Source of the DNA: JAGOUN01 sp040389005
GTDB taxonomy: Bacteria > Pseudomonadota > Gammaproteobacteria > JAGOUN01
NCBI GenBank assembly: GCA_040389005.1
Contig: JAZKAS010000005.1
Location: forward strand, 1-25,557
DNA: 25,557 nucleotides
Reading direction: 5' to 3'
The translations under genes and the position numbers were made by a program. Positions 13,607-21,725 of this stretch are shown here, piece after piece. Position 1 is the first letter of the stretch, and each line of letters opens with the position of its first letter. The notes under the pieces were generated by a model that saw only the letters and a list, made by a program, of their open reading frames with translations, searched no databases and was not told the DNA's origin.

Positions 13607-14755
13607 ATGTTGGCATTCAGAAATCATATTCCAGAAAATATTGTGGATCAGAGTCCTTTTCAAGATGTTGAGCTAAACTCAAACTCAAAGACTTTCTCGC
13701 CAATAACAATCGATGTAGAAAGCCAACAAGAAGTTGTCCAGTCTTATAAAAAACGTCAAGCTTCTGAAACATTTTCTTGGGGCTTGCTTCTAGGTGTTAT
13801 TATGGCCGTCAGTGCTAGAACAGTGCGTCAATATAGTTTTCCAAAAAACTCATGGAAAGCAACTGCTATTGATGTCGCTGTTGTTGTTTTGGCGCCTGAA
13901 TATTTTAAACAAATGTTTAATCGTACCGGGGGTTTAAAACAAGAAGCAAAGCAAACGTTTAATTGGAAATTAACAGCAGTGCATTTTATTGGTACTGCGG
14001 TAATAGCCAGTATTTTGTGTGCCAATGAAGTGAACAAAAATGCTGAACCAATTATGTATGATATGCCGATTATTTTTTCAGGCATCGGCTTAAAATTCTT
14101 ATTAAATTTTTTTGAGGCAAATTATTGCACCCATGCAGAAGAGGCCGCAGATGAGCACGAGGGGTTTGTACGATTGCTAGAACAGACAACGACGCCTGTA
14201 AGTCCATATGCTGGAAAATGGTATAACAAACTTGCAGCCTATGGTGGAGTAGAATTCTTTTTGTTATTTTTTGCGACCAATGCGGGCGGGCAGTTTCTTG
14301 AGGCGTTCGGCCTGCCTTTGGCAACAGGACTTCTAGCGATGGGGCTCACCAATCTAATAGCCACAATTATATTTTCTGTGTACTTAAATACAGTGGTTGG
14401 TTTTCTGATCACGAAAGGATCGGGAAAATTTGAAGATAAAATGCCGATGACAAATTTAGCATCACGCCTACTATCAGTGATAATATTGCCAGCTATTTTT
14501 CAAACGCTTGATCTCACGACAGGTAATGAATTAGGTGATTTTGGCGCTGGATTTGCGGTTGCTTATTCACTTCTTGTTTTAATGGAAGCCGTTTTTCCGA
14601 TTAGCGAGAACATCAATAAAAATGTATCGTATGTATTAAGTGCAAAATGTTGTACGTGGCAGTCTAAGCAGGTTACAGATAAAAAAGCAATTGTTGATAG
14701 GCATGAATCTTGCGCTATTGATAGAAGAACAATTGCTGAATCTTGCGGAATGTAA
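13607..14755 (+). CDS. Unrecognised multi-pass membrane protein, 382 aa
   Basis: I do not recognise the family. The first 53 residues are hydrophilic. About eight hydrophobic segments follow, near residues 55-73, 84-100, 122-140, 150-169, 210-229, 232-268 (probably two) and 286-301, with a further one at 312-330. The last 50 residues are hydrophilic with five cysteines (KCCTW, ESCAID, ESCGM). Length, a soluble head and tail and a lack of recognisable transporter signatures would fit a lineage-specific membrane protein or a secreted host-membrane effector of a Legionellales member, but no secretion signal can be shown. The ATG at 13607 follows AGAGAG. The secreted-protein gene 33 bp downstream may be in the same operon. 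Confidence 0.75.
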   Translation: MLAFRNHIPENIVDQSPFQDVELNSNSKTFSPITIDVESQQEVVQSYKKRQASETFSWGLLLGVIMAVSARTVRQYSFPKNSWKATAIDVAVVVLAPEYFKQMFNRTGGLKQEAKQTFNWKLTAVHFIGTAVIASILCANEVNKNAEPIMYDMPIIFSGIGLKFLLNFFEANYCTHAEEAADEHEGFVRLLEQTTTPVSPYAGKWYNKLAAYGGVEFFLLFFATNAGGQFLEAFGLPLATGLLAMGLTNLIATIIFSVYLNTVVGFLITKGSGKFEDKMPMTNLASRLLSVIILPAIFQTLDLTTGNELGDFGAGFAVAYSLLVLMEAVFPISENINKNVSYVLSAKCCTWQSKQVTDKKAIVDRHESCAIDRRTIAESCGM

Positions 14756-14788
14756 AGAGTTAACATTATTACTGAGAAGGACTTTAAT

Positions 14789-15412
14789 ATGAATAAATTG
14801 ATTTTAGCATGCATACCGTTGTGTGCATTTTTGCCGGCGTTAGCAGTGGCATCACCATGTACAGCATATAATGAAAATTATACGCTCAATGCCAATGGCG
14901 CGACGGGGACGCTCGCCAAGGTTCAAGTAATCAACGGTAATAATTATTCGATTACGTCAACGATTAATGTCAGTAAATTTTTCATGTCTAAAACCATTGT
15001 GCAAACCGCAACTGGAACCTGTGATGCGAATGGAAATATTATTGCGCAGAATTTTTCAAATAGTAATAATGACAATAACGCAGGTGCAATTACGTTAGGC
15101 AATAACGAACTCGATACCCTTTCTTTAGTATTATTTTTAAGTAGTACATTGAGCTCTAATACGCCGACATTTCCCGTTGTGCCACTCTTATATAATGGCA
15201 ACACTATTTCCGTACAATGTGCGATTACTAGCGTGAAAGCAACGGTTACGTTAAACGGCGGACAAATAATTCCTGCGACAGCCATTACGTGCGCAACCGC
15301 AGATAATGCTATCGCGCTAAATTATTCTTTCAGTCAAGATGCAGCACACATGATGTTAGCGGCCAATGCTATCGAAAATGGCACGACCACCATGACGGCG
15401 ATAATTAATTAA
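14789..15412 (+). CDS. Secreted beta-rich protein, unrecognised (207 aa)
   Basis: A clear signal peptide covers residues 1-21 (LILACIPLCAFLPALAVAS). The mature part is rich in asparagine, threonine and serine, with strands such as YTLNANGATGTLAKVQV and NNYSITSTINVSKFF, and four cysteines that could form two disulfides. The layout, with alternating strands in which a repeated unit is converted by DGN-like turns, is loosely like DUF3108-type periplasmic beta proteins; I rate that as weak. The ATG at 14789 follows AAGGA with a seven-base gap. It is the second gene behind the membrane protein and ends 3 bp from the apt stop, tail to tail. The product probably acts in the periplasm or outside the cell. 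Confidence 0.75.
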   Translation: MNKLILACIPLCAFLPALAVASPCTAYNENYTLNANGATGTLAKVQVINGNNYSITSTINVSKFFMSKTIVQTATGTCDANGNIIAQNFSNSNNDNNAGAITLGNNELDTLSLVLFLSSTLSSNTPTFPVVPLLYNGNTISVQCAITSVKATVTLNGGQIIPATAITCATADNAIALNYSFSQDAAHMMLAANAIENGTTTMTAIIN

Positions 15413-15415
15413 TAG

Positions 15416-15916
15416 CTAATAACGAATCACCGTGTGCACCGGTTTATCATCAATGCAAAATGGAGTTTGCTGATGTATAAATGCAAGATCAATCAGTGAC
15501 GAATATCCGACGACGTCATAACCCGCTTGCACACAAAGATTATGCGCAGCTTTTAACGTGCCACCCGTTGCGAGCACATCATCGACAATCACCACGCGGC
15601 CTGAACCTTTATGCATTTGGATAATGTCGGTTCCATATTCAAGCGCATAATGTTCTTCAACCGTGGGTGGAGGCAATTTGCCTTTTTTGCGAATCATCAC
15701 CAATCCGCCATTAAAACGTTGTGCGAGTGCCGCTGCAAATAAAAATCCACGACTTTCAATGCCTACCCAAAGATCGACTTTTTCGATCGGTGGATGCATG
15801 GCTTCAATCGCACACGCAAAAGCCTGAGGGTTTGCCAATAAGGGCGAAATATCTTTAAATTCAATACCTGGCTTTGGCCAATTGGGGATGATGTGAATAA
15901 ACGAGCGAAGATTCAT
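15416..15916 (-). CDS. apt: Adenine phosphoribosyltransferase
   Basis: Apt joins adenine and PRPP to give AMP and pyrophosphate. The 166-residue protein is of normal length or slightly short and shows the family's PKPGIEFKDISPLLANP (14-30), the WVGIESRGFLFAAALA segment (50-65), RKKGKLPPPTVEEHYALEYG (76-95) and the PRPP-binding motif VVIVDDVLATGGTL (about 108-121). The ATG at 15916 follows AAGGAAA. Together with the adenosine kinase-like gene it forms the local purine-salvage set, although the two are not in one operon. Confidence 0.95.
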   Translation of the reverse strand: MNLRSFIHIIPNWPKPGIEFKDISPLLANPQAFACAIEAMHPPIEKVDLWVGIESRGFLFAAALAQRFNGGLVMIRKKGKLPPPTVEEHYALEYGTDIIQMHKGSGRVVIVDDVLATGGTLKAAHNLCVQAGYDVVGYSSLIDLAFIHQQTPFCIDDKPVHTVIRY

Positions 15917-15945
15917 AATATTTCCTTAATGTGCTTCACAAAATC

Positions 15946-16070
15946 TCTTTCCAAAACGTTCGCAAAGTGAACGTCATTGCGAGCACAGCGCGGCAATCCA
16001 TCTTAATCTTCAGAAAACAGGATGGATTGCTTCGAGTACTCGCAATGACGACAACAAGAATTTGGAAAGA
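15946..16070. repeat. Nested palindromic intergenic element (CGTCATTGCGAG type)
   Basis: Three pairs of perfect inverted arms are nested: TCTTTCCAAA (15946-15955) with TTTGGAAAGA (16061-16070), CGTCATTGCGAG (15972-15983) with CTCGCAATGACG (16039-16050), and GCAATCCATC (15993-16002) with GATGGATTGC (16021-16030). The inner 79 bp, 15972-16050, match a repeat type seen between genes in many intracellular and environmental bacteria (CGTCATTGCGAG ... GCAATCC), probably a MITE-like or REP-like unit. It lies between the divergent apt and transporter genes. Confidence 0.8.
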
Positions 16071-16136
16071 ATTCTAAATATACGAGCGAGATAAATAGTA
16101 TGCTAGAATGCGTAGCCTTATCAAGGAGATAGACGA

Positions 16137-17435
16137 ATGAAAATGCGAGATCTTGGCGCATCAAGCTTGGGTAATATTTTAGAATGGTTTGATTTTGGTT
16201 TATATATTTATCTCGCACCGTTATTAGGCCGACATTTTTTTCCAGCCGCAAATATTCAAACCACGACCTTTGAAGCGCTGGTTGTTTTTGCCGCCGGGTT
16301 CATTTGTCGCCCCTTAGGCGGAATATTTTTTGGATTTTTAGGTGATCGTTTTGGACGCGTATTAAGTCTGCGTTTATCGATTCTCATGATTACATTAACG
16401 ATGCTTTTAGTTGGATGTTTGCCGAGTTTTGCAACCTGGGGAATCACCGCGACGATTCTTTTTACATTATTACGCGTTTGCCAAGGATTATCCGTTGGCG
16501 GTGAATACGCCGCGATTATGATTTATCTCGCCGAATCCGCCCCGCATCATCGCCGTGGATTTTTCACAAGCTTTGCCGCTGTCGCCGCGAATCTTGGTTT
16601 TTTATTAGCAAGCTTTAGCGTGTTGTTGCTGGATAAAAATTTTAGTGCTATTCATATGGAAAGTTGGGCGTGGCGAATTCCATTTTTATTTGCCGGCGTT
16701 ATCGGGCTTTTATTATTTATGAACCGATTGCGTTTAATTGAAACGCCAGTGTTTCAAGCGTTACTTTCACAAAACACAATTCCGACATGGCCATTAATTA
16801 TTGCGTTTATTAAAGCACCCAAACAACTTTTGCAGATACTCGGATTAAGTTGCATGGGCGGTGTTTTTTATTACGTTTTTTTTGGCTACATGCCGACCTA
16901 TCTCAGCGACAATATTGGCATGCCACTTTCACAAGCTCTTACCGTGCAATCGATTTTTCTAGTGCTCATGCTATTTATTGTACCCTTCGCAGGCGTATTA
17001 GGTGATCGCTTTGGTCGACGAAAATTATTACTTATTACCGCCATGGGAATTATTTTAACAGCGCTGCCTTCATTTTATTTATTGAATATGCACAATTATT
17101 TTTTACTTATACTCGTGTTTGCTGTTGCGACAATTTTAAGTTCGATTGAACAAGGTAACACCCTGATTGCCGTTGTAGAAAATTGCCCCGCGAATATTCG
17201 TGCTAGTGGCGTATCATTTACGTATAACGTTGGCATGGCACTTTTCGGCGGCACCGCGCCATTAATTGTTGCAACATTAACATCTGAAATAAACAGTTAC
17301 GCACCGGCTTATTATTTAATGGCAGCAGCGGCATTGACACTTATTGTTGTTTTAGGCATGTCAGAAACGCATCGACAAAGCATGTTAAAGACAACTATGA
17401 AGCGACTAATTGATCCACTTTTGTCGCACAAATAA
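16137..17435 (+). CDS. MHS-family MFS transporter (ProP-like)
   Basis: This 432-residue inner-membrane protein has twelve hydrophobic segments and the metabolite:H+ symporter pattern: NILEWFDFGLYIYLAPLLG at the first helix (12-30), GDRFGRVLSLR after the second (about 68-78), LRVCQGLSVGGEYAA (about 117-131), and a second GDRFGRRKLL in the middle (about 287-296). MHS members import osmolytes or organic acids such as proline, betaine, citrate or ketoglutarate with protons. The substrate here is not evident. AAGGAG lies eight bases before the ATG. Its last 41 bp overlap the end of phhB on the other strand. Confidence 0.88.
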   Translation: MKMRDLGASSLGNILEWFDFGLYIYLAPLLGRHFFPAANIQTTTFEALVVFAAGFICRPLGGIFFGFLGDRFGRVLSLRLSILMITLTMLLVGCLPSFATWGITATILFTLLRVCQGLSVGGEYAAIMIYLAESAPHHRRGFFTSFAAVAANLGFLLASFSVLLLDKNFSAIHMESWAWRIPFLFAGVIGLLLFMNRLRLIETPVFQALLSQNTIPTWPLIIAFIKAPKQLLQILGLSCMGGVFYYVFFGYMPTYLSDNIGMPLSQALTVQSIFLVLMLFIVPFAGVLGDRFGRRKLLLITAMGIILTALPSFYLLNMHNYFLLILVFAVATILSSIEQGNTLIAVVENCPANIRASGVSFTYNVGMALFGGTAPLIVATLTSEINSYAPAYYLMAAAALTLIVVLGMSETHRQSMLKTTMKRLIDPLLSHK

Positions 17436-17733
17436 AATCATTTTCTGATAAACCACCAATGGCATGGGTGCTATAACGAATAACCACTTTATTGTAATGT
17501 ACTTCTAAATCAGGATGATGTTTTTCTTGATGGGCGATAAACGCTAGCGCATTGACAAATGCCATGACGTGATAATAATTTTTAAAGATTATTTCTTTAA
17601 AAATTTCAGTACAGGCTTCGTTTATTTGCCAGTCGTGTAATTGTTGTAAATACGATTTGGCTTGTTCGCTTGTTAAAGCAAGCACGCCACCTTCGCACGG
17701 AACGCATTTTTTATCCGATAAATTGCAGATCAT
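17395..17733 (-). CDS. phhB: Pterin-4a-carbinolamine dehydratase
   Basis: PhhB dehydrates 4a-hydroxytetrahydrobiopterin, the by-product of phenylalanine hydroxylation, so that the cofactor can be recycled. The 112-residue protein has the family's active-site region IAHQEKHHPDLEVHYNKVVI (67-86), the two adjacent histidines with PD being the catalytic signature, and GLSENDFICATKVDQL near the end. The ATG at 17733 follows AGGAG about nine bases upstream. It lies 17 bp behind phhA, as one operon. The C-terminus is encoded within the end of the opposite MFS gene (41 bp convergent overlap). Confidence 0.95.
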   Translation of the reverse strand: MICNLSDKKCVPCEGGVLALTSEQAKSYLQQLHDWQINEACTEIFKEIIFKNYYHVMAFVNALAFIAHQEKHHPDLEVHYNKVVIRYSTHAIGGLSENDFICATKVDQLVAS

Positions 17734-17750
17734 GATGAGATACTCCTAAA

Positions 17751-18566
17751 TTAAGTGGGATATTCTTCTGAGTGACTGGGAGGATTATTTTTGAGTGACG
17801 GATGCCAATCAAAATCTCCTTTTTTTAATGCTTCTTCAACATAAGCATTTAAATCGACTTGCATCAGTTGATATAAATCATCAAACGATTCTAAATAATA
17901 ATAAATCGGTTGCATTACGTCATAACGATACGGCGTGCGCAAGACATCTTCTAATACAAACGGTCGACGCTCGGGTATTGCACTTTCAACCGCATACACT
18001 GTTTCACTGGGTGATGATAAAATACCACCGCCATAAATTCGCCAGCCGTCCGAAGTTTTAAACAAACCAAATTCAATCGTGAACCAAAATAACCGCAACA
18101 ATAAACGACGTTTTGCTTTAGAGGTTTGTTTTAAGGCATAATCTGCATACCAACCGACAAAATCGGCATACGCTTGGTTGGTTAATAGTGTACAATGTCC
18201 AAAATATTCATGAAATAAATCCGGTTCTTTAAGATAATCAAAATCTTCAGGGCGGCGAATAAACGTCGCCACAGGAAAACGACACGATTTTAGTAAACCA
18301 TAAAATTCATCGCTTTGAATTAAAGCAGGTACAGGTTGAACACCCCATCCGGTAATATCGCCTAATAACTTATTGATTTCGTGGCATTGTGGAATTTGAT
18401 CATGTGCAAAAGCAATTTTTTCTAAACCCATCATAAATTCATCACACGCGCGATTTTTTACGATTTCTTTTTGTCTGGCATACAATCTTTGCCAGGTATT
18501 ATTTTCAATGTTATCAAATTCAACAAGACCTTGAGAATTAGGGATTTTAGCGATATAACGACTCAT
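17751..18566 (-). CDS. phhA: Phenylalanine 4-monooxygenase
   Basis: PhhA converts phenylalanine to tyrosine with oxygen and a tetrahydropterin at a non-heme iron. The 271-residue protein is the short bacterial form without a regulatory domain. The iron ligands are the two histidines of HEYFGH and the glutamate of FTIEFGL (residues 119, 124 and 165 from this start). Also present are GWGVQPVPALI, FRRPEDFDYLKEPDLFHE-type pterin-loop sequence, and YGGGILSSPSET. Two ATGs are adjacent; the second, at 18566, has the better distance from AGAGG. In Legionella PhhA is needed for tyrosine supply and pigment (family knowledge). It forms an operon with phhB. Confidence 0.96.
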   Translation of the reverse strand: MSRYIAKIPNSQGLVEFDNIENNTWQRLYARQKEIVKNRACDEFMMGLEKIAFAHDQIPQCHEINKLLGDITGWGVQPVPALIQSDEFYGLLKSCRFPVATFIRRPEDFDYLKEPDLFHEYFGHCTLLTNQAYADFVGWYADYALKQTSKAKRRLLLRLFWFTIEFGLFKTSDGWRIYGGGILSSPSETVYAVESAIPERRPFVLEDVLRTPYRYDVMQPIYYYLESFDDLYQLMQVDLNAYVEEALKKGDFDWHPSLKNNPPSHSEEYPT

Positions 18567-18736
18567 CATGGCCTCTGTTTTTTTTTGATACTCATTGTCA
18601 ATAAAGCACTTTTGTTTGTCAAGCTCAACGAGCTGTTGATGGTTGGTTTTGTTGATATAAAAAATATAGGGTGATAACCTATTTGCTTGTTTATGAAATA
18701 AAAAAACTCACTAAAGTAAATAAGGAAATAGACGCA

Positions 18737-20269
18737 ATGACATTAAATCGATCTGTTGGCGCAATGAGTCTTTTATTATTAAGCATAGGCAGCATCATTG
18801 GATCTGGTTGGTTGTTAGGGCCATTTTATGCTGCAAAAATTGCAGGACCTGCTTCGATTATTGCTTGGCCGTTAGGCGGCATATTGCTAATGTTTGTTGC
18901 GTTAAGTTTTGCAGAGCTCGCAGCCATGTTTCCAGTAATCGGCGGAACAATTCAATTTTTACAAGCTAGTCATGGTACCTTTGTAAGCTATACATTTGCT
19001 TGGATCGGTTGGATTTCTTCTGCGGCCATTGCACCTATTGAAACGCTCGCCATGTTGCAATATGCAACGCACTATCTTCCGTGGCTCATGCATTATCAAG
19101 ATGGTGTTTATCTTTTAACACAACACGGCCGCTGGGTGGGTGCGGGAGTGCTGTTGTTAATGTGCTACATTAACATTATTGGCGTACGTTCATTAGCAAG
19201 AACCAATAGTATTTTAACGACTTGGAAAATCCTTGTGCCAACTCTAACAGTAATTATATTACTGACGATGCATTTTAATGTAAAAAACTTTTCAACGCCG
19301 CAGTTTTTTGCAGCAGATTGGCCTTCCATTTTTATGAGCCTTCCAAATGCAGGAGTCATTTATGCCTTTCTTGGTTTTACCACGATCATTCAATTAGCCG
19401 GTGAAGCCAAGCGACCACAGTTTTCTATTCCCTTTGCGATTATTGGCGCATTATTACTGTGTATCGTACTTTATACAGCGCTTGAAATTGCATTTATTGG
19501 CGCAATACCAGCGACTGCCTTAGTGCACGGTTGGTCTATGTTAAATTACGTCAATGATTCTGCGCCATTCGTAGGATTAGTTGTTGCAATTGGCATCGCA
19601 TGGTATTCGGGTATTTTATATATTGATGCTTTTATTTCTCCTTTTGGCGCAGGGTTGATTTATGCAGGTGCGACCGCGCGCACAGGTTATGCCATGGGAC
19701 AAAATGGCTATATGTTTACATGGCTGTGTCGTATGAATAAGAACAATATTCCATCGCGTTTAGTGTTATTTAATTTCTTTTTTGGTTTATTGTTTTTTCT
19801 GCCTTTTCCTTCTTGGCAATCGATGATGAGCTTTTTGGTATCGGCTTCAGTGTTATCTTATGCGGTAGGACCTTTAGCGCTATTAGTGCTACGTAAAAAA
19901 AATCCAGATTATCCGAGACCCTTTCGTCTACCACAGGCAAAAATTATTTCATTTATTGCATTCTATGTTTGTAATTTAATTTTGCTATGGGTAGGGTGGA
20001 CAACCATTTACAAAATGTTATTAATGGTGCTTTGTGGTTACGTTTTTCTGTGGTTTTTTAGAAGAGTTGAAAAAAATACATTGCCATTAGCAATCAAAAA
20101 TATTTATTGGGTATTAACGTATTTTATTTTTATTGGCATAACTTCTTATACTGCCACGTTTGGTGGCGGCATGGGATTAGTCCCATTCGGGTATGATTTT
20201 TTATTGGTTTTATTCATGAGTGCTATTATTTTTATATGGGCGCATCTTGTGGGGTGTCAAACAGTTTAG
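18737..20269 (+). CDS. APC-superfamily amino-acid permease
   Basis: This 510-residue inner-membrane protein has about twelve to thirteen hydrophobic segments. The APC start SIGSIIGSGWLLGPFYAA (about 16-33) is typical, followed by GPASIIAWPLGGILLMFVALSFAELA in two parts and FPVIGGTIQF. A later AGATARTGYAMGQNGY and RPFRLP near helix ten fit the aspartate:proton symporter or glutamate/GABA antiporter branches of the family. The start at 18737 is chosen because the APC motif then sits where expected and AAGGAA lies about ten bases upstream; a GTG at 18671 would add 22 residues. It is divergent from phhA, so aromatic or acidic amino-acid uptake is a reasonable guess, not shown. Confidence 0.88.
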   Translation: MTLNRSVGAMSLLLLSIGSIIGSGWLLGPFYAAKIAGPASIIAWPLGGILLMFVALSFAELAAMFPVIGGTIQFLQASHGTFVSYTFAWIGWISSAAIAPIETLAMLQYATHYLPWLMHYQDGVYLLTQHGRWVGAGVLLLMCYINIIGVRSLARTNSILTTWKILVPTLTVIILLTMHFNVKNFSTPQFFAADWPSIFMSLPNAGVIYAFLGFTTIIQLAGEAKRPQFSIPFAIIGALLLCIVLYTALEIAFIGAIPATALVHGWSMLNYVNDSAPFVGLVVAIGIAWYSGILYIDAFISPFGAGLIYAGATARTGYAMGQNGYMFTWLCRMNKNNIPSRLVLFNFFFGLLFFLPFPSWQSMMSFLVSASVLSYAVGPLALLVLRKKNPDYPRPFRLPQAKIISFIAFYVCNLILLWVGWTTIYKMLLMVLCGYVFLWFFRRVEKNTLPLAIKNIYWVLTYFIFIGITSYTATFGGGMGLVPFGYDFLLVLFMSAIIFIWAHLVGCQTV

Positions 20270-20374
20270 GGGTCAAGTGCTAAGATGATATTTATGTTTG
20301 ATCGTTTATCCAATCCCAATGCGAACGCTTATGTATACATATAAATAAATAATAAGTAAAAAACCCAAATATTA

Positions 20375-20402
20375 TTGACAATTCAAAAATTACAGGTAAT
20401 AT
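20375..20402 (+). promoter_or_regulatory. Sigma-70 promoter of the tandem paralog unit
   Basis: A perfect -35 box TTGACA (20375-20380) and TAATAT (20397-20402) are 16 bp apart. Transcription would begin near 20409 and leave a leader of about 140 bases before the start codon at 20550. Confidence 0.7.
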
Positions 20403-20436
20403 ACCTCTTAAGAGTTAAGTTTCAGCGTCACATTTA

Positions 20437-20518
20437 GAGGTGCGTCGACGCGTATCAGCCATCTCATCGAAGAAGAGAAAGAGAGGGGTTGTCCAGATTT
20501 TTCGTGCCTCGCTTTTTT
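20437..20518 (+). promoter_or_regulatory. Structured leader with two competing hairpins and a T7 run
   Basis: AAAGAGAGG (20478-20486) can pair, with one mismatch, with CCTCGCTTT (20507-20515), followed by the rest of a T7 run: a terminator-like hairpin inside the leader. GAGGTGCG (20437-20444) can pair, using two G-T pairs, with CGTGCCTC (20503-20510), which would break the first hairpin. The perfect palindrome GCGTCGACGC (20442-20451) is a third element. The arrangement resembles an attenuator, but it is inferred from base pairing only. Confidence 0.35.
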
Positions 20519-20549
20519 TAGCCACTTAATCGTGGATGAGAGGGTTATG

Positions 20550-20885
20550 ATGAATGAATTGAATGCCCGATTGGCATATGTGGTTGGCGATCGTTATGCC
20601 AGCATGGCGCAATTATCCAATGTAATGACAGCATCACAATTTTTCAAAAGTGTGCTGGATGGAAATTTACCGATGAATTTCACGTGGATGGTCGGTCAAG
20701 GGCTCAATGCGGTTGAAGAAAATCTGTTACAACTTTGTAAGGCCTATCGCTCAGAAATTCGTTTCTACGGTGATGAAGAAATGCAAATGATTAAAACATC
20801 CGAGGCACCTCTTTCAAAAAACTTTTGTGCAAAGTTTTCGCAAATCTTATCTGCTATCACGCATCGTTTGGGTCTGTCGCGATAA
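20550..20885 (+). CDS. Unrecognised protein, 111 aa, first of two tandem paralogs
   Basis: I do not recognise a family. The protein shares its main domain with the N-terminal domain of the next gene: LAYVVGDRYASMAQLSNVMT against TAYIVGDNYQVISELSRVIT, then QFFKSVLDGNLP against QFMIAVLEQRLP, and WMVGQGLN against WIVGQGIN. It then ends with a basic tail (residues about 85-111, SQILSAITHRLGLSR). There is no signal peptide or membrane helix. GAGAGGG lies five bases before the ATG at 20550; ATG at 20547 and GTG at 20532 are alternatives. The shared domain suggests partners that form a complex, or a duplication followed by loss of the second domain. Confidence 0.75.
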   Translation: MNELNARLAYVVGDRYASMAQLSNVMTASQFFKSVLDGNLPMNFTWMVGQGLNAVEENLLQLCKAYRSEIRFYGDEEMQMIKTSEAPLSKNFCAKFSQILSAITHRLGLSR

Positions 20886-20908
20886 CGAGCTGAATAACAG
20901 GAGTGGGT

Positions 20909-21664
20909 ATGAAAAAAAACACGCTAGGCAATACGTTGATAGCCACAGAGAAAACTGCTTATATCGTTGGCGATAATTATCAAGTGATATCAGAGCTTTC
21001 ACGTGTTATCACCATTCGGCAATTTATGATTGCCGTATTGGAGCAACGCTTGCCCGAGCAGCGGTTGTGGATTGTTGGACAAGGCATTAATCATGATGAT
21101 ATGCGGTTTTTGAGATTATGTGAAACGTATCTTCCCAGCGCACGGTTTCATTTTAATACCCCTTGTCCGTTAATTCCTTCTGAAGAATTGAAAGTAGAAT
21201 CACCGACTACAAAATATAGCGTATCCAACAAGATGGATAAAATTTTTGAATGGCAAGGATTTCATTTTATTGATGCTACCCGCGTGCAAGCAGAGCTCAA
21301 TGTCATGCAACTTTCGGAATCAAATTTTTTTGCACAAGATTTTCTTTTTACAGCTGCGCGAGAACTCACCGAACGCGCGTGTCAATCTGCCGTAGAAAAT
21401 GGCGTAATGATTATTAAACAAGCGAGTTTTTTAAGTTTTCATCGTTTATTTCCACTGCCCATTAAAGTAGAAACAAAATTTCAAATCGTGCACGATAATC
21501 AACGCAGTTTAAAAAGTTTAACGCGGTTTTATCAAGATTATGCGTGTACCGCAGAAGTCAATTTATCCTTTGATTTATATTCTAAAGAAGAGGGTGAAGC
21601 CTTTTATAAAACATTAGCAGAAAAAACAGTCGGGCATTTATCCTCTAAAATAGAGGAGGGATAA
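20909..21664 (+). CDS. Unrecognised two-domain protein, 251 aa, second tandem paralog
   Basis: The first 75 residues repeat the domain of the preceding gene (YIVGDNYQVISELSRVIT, RLWIVGQGINHDD, LRLCETYLPSARFHF). After a linker with PSEELKVESPT, residues about 105-251 form a second domain: WQGFHFIDATRVQAELNVMQ, a long helix FTAARELTERACQSAVENG, then strands KQASFLSFHRLFPLPIKVET, FQIVHDNQ and EVNLSFDLYS. A long central helix followed by curved strands would fit a hotdog fold, perhaps near the AfsA-like or FabZ-like groups; this is a weak inference. The ATG at 20909 follows AGGAG with a five-base gap. It follows the first gene by 23 bp and is surely co-transcribed. Confidence 0.8.
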   Translation: MKKNTLGNTLIATEKTAYIVGDNYQVISELSRVITIRQFMIAVLEQRLPEQRLWIVGQGINHDDMRFLRLCETYLPSARFHFNTPCPLIPSEELKVESPTTKYSVSNKMDKIFEWQGFHFIDATRVQAELNVMQLSESNFFAQDFLFTAARELTERACQSAVENGVMIIKQASFLSFHRLFPLPIKVETKFQIVHDNQRSLKSLTRFYQDYACTAEVNLSFDLYSKEEGEAFYKTLAEKTVGHLSSKIEEG

Positions 21665-21725
21665 TAAAAAGTAACATTGAGCCTGGTTGTGCTGCAGTCG
21701 TCCTTCAAAATGTGTATACATTAAA

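Noticed and set aside
20440..20529. GTG-started leader peptide of 29 codons before the paralog pair
   Set aside because: There is no ribosome-binding site at a usable distance and no codon run that would fit classical attenuation; only the RNA pairing was kept.
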